From Planctomycetota bacterium (GTDB lineage Bacteria > Planctomycetota > Phycisphaerae > UBA1845 > CAIVHJ01): a DNA stretch of 5,131 nucleotides. The position numbers and the translations under genes were made by a program. Of the stretch, positions 4,435 to 5,131 are shown piece after piece (position 1 is the stretch's first letter; each line of letters begins with the position of its first letter). The notes beneath the pieces are model-generated. The model was not told the DNA's origin. It made no database searches and saw nothing but the letters and a program-made list of their open reading frames with translations. The stretch is from positions 1 through 5,131 of the forward strand of contig JACZTW010000272.1 of NCBI GenBank assembly GCA_022573485.1, given 5' to 3'.

Positions 4435-5131
4435 ATGATGCCGATGTCGGTGCGGATCATCTCCATCCTACTGTTCCTCTGTTCTAATGCTTTGGGAGAC
4501 ATAGGCGTAGAGATCGCGACGGTCGGTTTTCCAGGCGACGGCGCGTCTCGGTACGTCTATCGACGTGGCTGCTATGCCCCCGTAGCGGTGCGGCTGACGC
4601 TGACGAACGAGGACCCGCGGACGGTGTATATCCGTCTCGAGCAGCAGGACCGCGACGGCGACATCATCTACACAGATGAAATGGTCGCCCTCACTGCGGG
4701 TCTGGAAGGCCAGGCCCGGCAACAGTGGCTCTACTTCGTGCCCAACCCGCAGACCGGCGCTGCCGACCGGCCTTTCAACATCCAGATTCTCGATGACAAA
4801 GGCGACGCCATAACGGTGTTCCACAACGGCAAGGAGACTCGTCGCGTCGAGCTGCCGGATAACCCGGAACCGCTTTCGGAAGAGTTGTTTCTGGTCCTCG
4901 ACATCGGTGCCGAAACGGCTGGCAAGATCCGCTCGCTAAGCGATTATCAGGAGCCGGATGCCAGCGAATTTACAAAACCGTTGCGGGTGGCGCACATTTC
5001 GCCGGATCTTGTGCCGGACCATTGGTTCGGGCTGGAGATGGTCGATGCCATTGTGTGGTACAGCGCCGATCCGAAAGCGCTGACCGGCTACCAGCGCCAG
5101 GCGATCCTTGATTGTGTGCGGCACGGCGGGC
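4435..5131 (+). CDS. Secreted planctomycete-type protein, N-terminal part
   Basis: The frame is open from the ATG at 4435 to the window edge (232 codons) and has GC-rich codon use typical of a real gene. Residues 1-21 form a signal peptide (MMPMSVR, a hydrophobic run over 8-15, cleavage after ALG). Residues 24-125 look like a beta-sandwich domain, with GCYAPVAVRLTLTNED and DRDGDIIYTDE among recognisable stretches. From about 152 (FLVLDIGAE) a second domain begins, with VPDHWFGLEMVDAIVW (193-208) and YQRQAILDCVRHGG (219-232). That pattern resembles the glutamine-amidotransferase-like domains of large, uncharacterised membrane-anchored planctomycete proteins, so a C-terminal membrane segment beyond the window is plausible. 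No enzyme activity can be claimed. The start is uncertain: ATGs at 4435, 4438 and 4444 are in frame, none has a strong ribosome site, and a GTG at 4396 would spoil the signal peptide. Confidence 0.75.
   Translation, partial: MMPMSVRIISILLFLCSNALGDIGVEIATVGFPGDGASRYVYRRGCYAPVAVRLTLTNEDPRTVYIRLEQQDRDGDIIYTDEMVALTAGLEGQARQQWLYFVPNPQTGAADRPFNIQILDDKGDAITVFHNGKETRRVELPDNPEPLSEELFLVLDIGAETAGKIRSLSDYQEPDASEFTKPLRVAHISPDLVPDHWFGLEMVDAIVWYSADPKALTGYQRQAILDCVRHGG

Noticed and set aside
4936..5124. Minus-strand open frame at the right edge
   Set aside because: Antisense to the secreted-protein frame, which has a signal peptide and domain-like sequence. This is a shadow of it.

Overview
The window reads as a chromosomal segment of a GC-rich bacterium, most likely a member of the Planctomycetota. 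That assignment is inference. It rests on the secreted protein at the right edge, which has an architecture I associate with planctomycetes, on short palindromic repeats built on GTGGGCTTCAGCCCAC, and on a TATAAT-type promoter in a GC-rich setting. No RNA gene, CRISPR array or intact insertion sequence was seen.

Left part (1-1033, minus strand): a COG1106/AAA_15-type ATPase with a perfect Walker A stops right after its signature-like SEGTRR motif and has no Walker B region. Just past its stop, another frame stays open for 25 codons and ends in a TGATG overlap with the well-placed start of a further minus-strand gene that leaves the window. The best reading is a formerly coupled two-gene module whose ATPase was broken by a deletion or frameshift. 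A 17-bp inverted repeat and a hairpin that pairs the Shine-Dalgarno sequence lie just upstream.

Middle (1271-3070): a complete NADP-dependent isocitrate dehydrogenase gene (icd, minus strand) with all catalytic and NADP-selecting residues. It is followed by a 528-bp divergent intergenic region dominated by a roughly 225-bp imperfect long palindrome. That element carries four GTAGGGAC-type boxes and nested hairpins, and looks like a non-autonomous mobile or REP-like element.

Right part (3071-5131, plus strand): a probable two-gene operon of an exported YciI-like protein and the thiol peroxidase Tpx, with a recognisable promoter ahead of it. A pair of inverted REP-like palindromes ending in TTTT follows and may terminate the operon. 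After a TATAAT promoter comes the start of a secreted protein with a beta-rich N-terminal domain and the beginning of what looks like a glutamine-amidotransferase-like domain, cut by the window edge.

Functionally, icd supplies 2-oxoglutarate and NADPH, and Tpx removes peroxides with electrons that normally derive from NADPH through thioredoxin. The two are divergent, however, and the sequence shows no shared regulation. The least ordinary parts are the broken ATPase module and the large palindromic element.
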